In this document: in pieces, positions 62,183 through 64,000 of the stretch
Layout of the letters: each line of letters opens with the position of its first letter
Numbering within the stretch: position 1 is the stretch's first letter
Assembly: GCA_944990035.1 (NCBI GenBank)
Contig: CALYLX010000146.1
Span: forward strand, 124,001 to 188,000
Origin: Clitopilus passeckerianus
Lineage: Eukaryota > Basidiomycota > Agaricomycetes > Agaricales > Entolomataceae
DNA: 64,000 bases
Reading direction: 5' to 3'
The notes under the pieces: model-generated
Told to the model about the DNA's origin: nothing
The model's input: only the letters and a program-made list of their open reading frames with translations
Databases searched by the model: none
Translations under genes and position numbers: made by a program

Positions 62183-64000
62183 GATGTTCAACGTGCAGCA
62201 GCGTCACACTTCCCACCACTTTCCTACGAGGTGAAAAGAAGGAAGAGTGGAAGAAACAAGGTAGAAAGAGCGGTCGCACGAATGACACTATCTCAACCTG
62301 TTCCTTGTCCAGGTCCACCCGTATCATCGCTGGAGCAACTCTCTTACACGGACTCTGATGGAATTGACATCCGCCGGGTGAGCTTCTTTTCAGGAGCAGA
62401 CCACGAGGTACATACGGCCTTGACCGCAGGTTAGAGAACCCCAGGATATCGGAAGGTGACGATAAGCGGCCCTAAAGATAGCAGGGGATAGCCACTTGCA
62501 CAGATAAACGGTAAACCCCAGCAACCTTTGTACGCAGAGTGCTATCAAGCTTGTCCATTCGTTGATGTAGGCGAGAATATCAAATTTATAGTTAGAACAC
62601 CGAGAAGTCTGCCAAAATGCTGAGGGAATTCCCTCTTTTGCCCGAATCCTTAGCCTCAACTGCAAGAGAGCCCTCATACGTAGACCCCTTCCTGTCCTTG
62701 TTGAACTCAAGCTTGAACTCAGTGGATTGGCTGAAACGTGCATCGTCGCCACCAAGCAAGACACGCCTTATCTCACGGAGGGACTTCTCTATGTTGATCG
62801 GCTTCCCGACGATCTCCATAGGACATTTACTCAACTCTATCGGCGGGGACGAGTGAGATTTGTATTGAGTCCAATTCAACCCACAGAAATAGCGAGACTC
62901 TCCTCGTGGTTCGACGTGTCTCCTATTCTTTCCGACTGGCGACCGCAACAGTCCCTGATCTCTGACAGTTCCAAGATGCTTTCAACTGGTCAGTTCTACG
63001 ATGGTCAAGACAGCGGGCAATTCATGGATGACTCGACCTTTATTTGAGTGCGAATACCTCTGTCGTGTGTATATATGACCAGACTATGGGTTGTTGTCCC
63101 CTATTCAACCAGTAAAAGTCGCACTTATTCCCAGAAACCCAATTGAAAACGATCCGACTTGGTAGAGCTCCAGAGACTTCTAAAGTCATCCGACACCAGT
63201 CTATCGTGGCCCGACCCTTGTGATTGCGGCGACTGTATAAAGATGGTCCTTCATAGGACTGAAACTTCAAAAAACCACTAGCCCAAAGCAACGTCGTTCA
63301 CTCAAAATGACGCTCGTTTCATGACCACCGCTCCCTAGCTCTTAGCGCTCGAGTATACCCATACTTCTCAAACCTTGATCTTCAGGAGTCAAAGCTAACA
63401 GTAAGTCTTCACGTCTCCAAGTTTCGAGTGTTGCCGACCTAATTAAACCTCGCCACAGAACCTTTGCCACACCCTGAAGCTGCAGCTTCCGCCGTGTTCT
63501 CTTCACACTCCACCCCTAACTAGTATGCATACCTGCTGTCTTGTGGGTCATTCCTCCCGTCACGACGTCAGCTGCTCACGAACATTCCTCATGTCTGCCA
63601 AACCCCTGATTACCTGACGTGTTATCCGGATACACATCTCCTGCATCTCCCTCCACTGTCTTGTAGCTCTTCATCGATCCAGCCAACCTTCCACTTCAAA
63701 CTCCAACCTTCGGATGTTTCACCCCTGCTGCACGTTCTTTTAGTCCTCATTCCCTTGAACACGTTCGTTCCACGATGTATTTCTACCACAGCAGTTTGCC
63801 ATGTATTTTTAGTGTCACTTGTACTGTCATTTCCTAGCAATTACACCTTCATTCACTCCGTCAATACGCGCACTAAATGCGTTATCGTCGTGTGACTACG
63901 CTATCTCTGGAAACCAAAAGGAATCTTTGTTCATTTGGGGGCCCAGAAATGAAAAACACGAGTCCAAAAAGTGACCTCATGACATGATGGCACGTTGATA
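62183..64000. other. Right end of window, no supported gene
   Basis: About 1.8 kb. 62592-62948 (minus) and 62727-63047 (plus) are overlapping open frames of about 110 codons with no domain; both could be chance. 63300-63860 is C/T-rich (many CTTCA, CCTCC, CCACTT tracts), like fungal promoter DNA, and may belong to a gene starting beyond the window. Confidence 0.5.

Noticed and set aside
62592..63047. Overlapping open frames on both strands
   Set aside because: Neither has a recognisable domain, splice structure or composition bias that would support a gene.

Overview
The window reads as nuclear chromosomal DNA of a filamentous basidiomycete, most likely an Agaricomycete. Genes are close together on both strands and cut by many short introns (about 50-80 nt, GT..AG, often with a CTAAC/CTGAC-like branch site). 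The content fits this group: a macrofage-activating-glycoprotein-type cell-surface protein, a CFEM protein, a BTB-domain array, and orthologue-grade housekeeping genes (DENR, PCT1, MRH4, FOL1, OSH, NHP6, HMCES, GH31). No rRNA, tRNA, CRISPR or intact transposon was recognised. Coordinates for spliced genes span start codon to stop codon.

Layout. 1-10.8 kb: two paralogous YtcJ-type amidohydrolases (the first runs off the left edge) flank a DENR/Tma22 gene, an unusual ATP-dependent DNA ligase with two SWIM zinc fingers, and a tandem pair of ISG12/IFI6-like genes, one fused to zinc-knuckle motifs. 11-24 kb: choline-phosphate cytidylyltransferase, a rhodanese + dual-specificity phosphatase, a mitochondrial DEAD-box helicase, a Snf2 ATPase with PHD finger, and a secreted glycoprotein. 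24.1-25.2 kb looks non-coding. 25.2-33.7 kb: HMCES (SRAP) head-to-head with a histone-fold TAF-like gene, then HPPK-DHPS folate synthesis and an RNF216-like RBR ubiquitin ligase. 33.8-48.1 kb: MOV10-type RNA helicase, GH31 glycosidase, CFEM protein, a multi-pass membrane protein of unknown function, and an ARMT1/DUF89 phosphatase. 48.5-53.5 kb: three tandem BTB genes. 54.3-62.2 kb: oxysterol-binding protein, HMG-box protein NHP6, a hypothetical gene and an APC amino-acid permease. 62.2-64 kb holds no gene I can support.

Most genes are unrelated housekeeping or accessory functions, not one pathway. The local units that stand out are three gene-family clusters (amidohydrolase, ISG12-like, BTB) and promoters that share ACGCGT boxes.

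A caution for any reader: at least five genes lose frame by exactly one base at a short A/T run, inside conserved motifs (amidohydrolase A, FOL1, the Walker A of the MOV10-like helicase, ARMT1, BTB-2). A sixth candidate is in the hypothetical gene at 58.6-59.5 kb. The CFEM gene carries TGA where a conserved Cys codon is expected. The pattern looks more like assembly indels than parallel pseudogenisation, but I cannot prove this from the sequence alone. Some open frames seen in this window begin at non-ATG codons, so I moved starts to the first plausible ATG.
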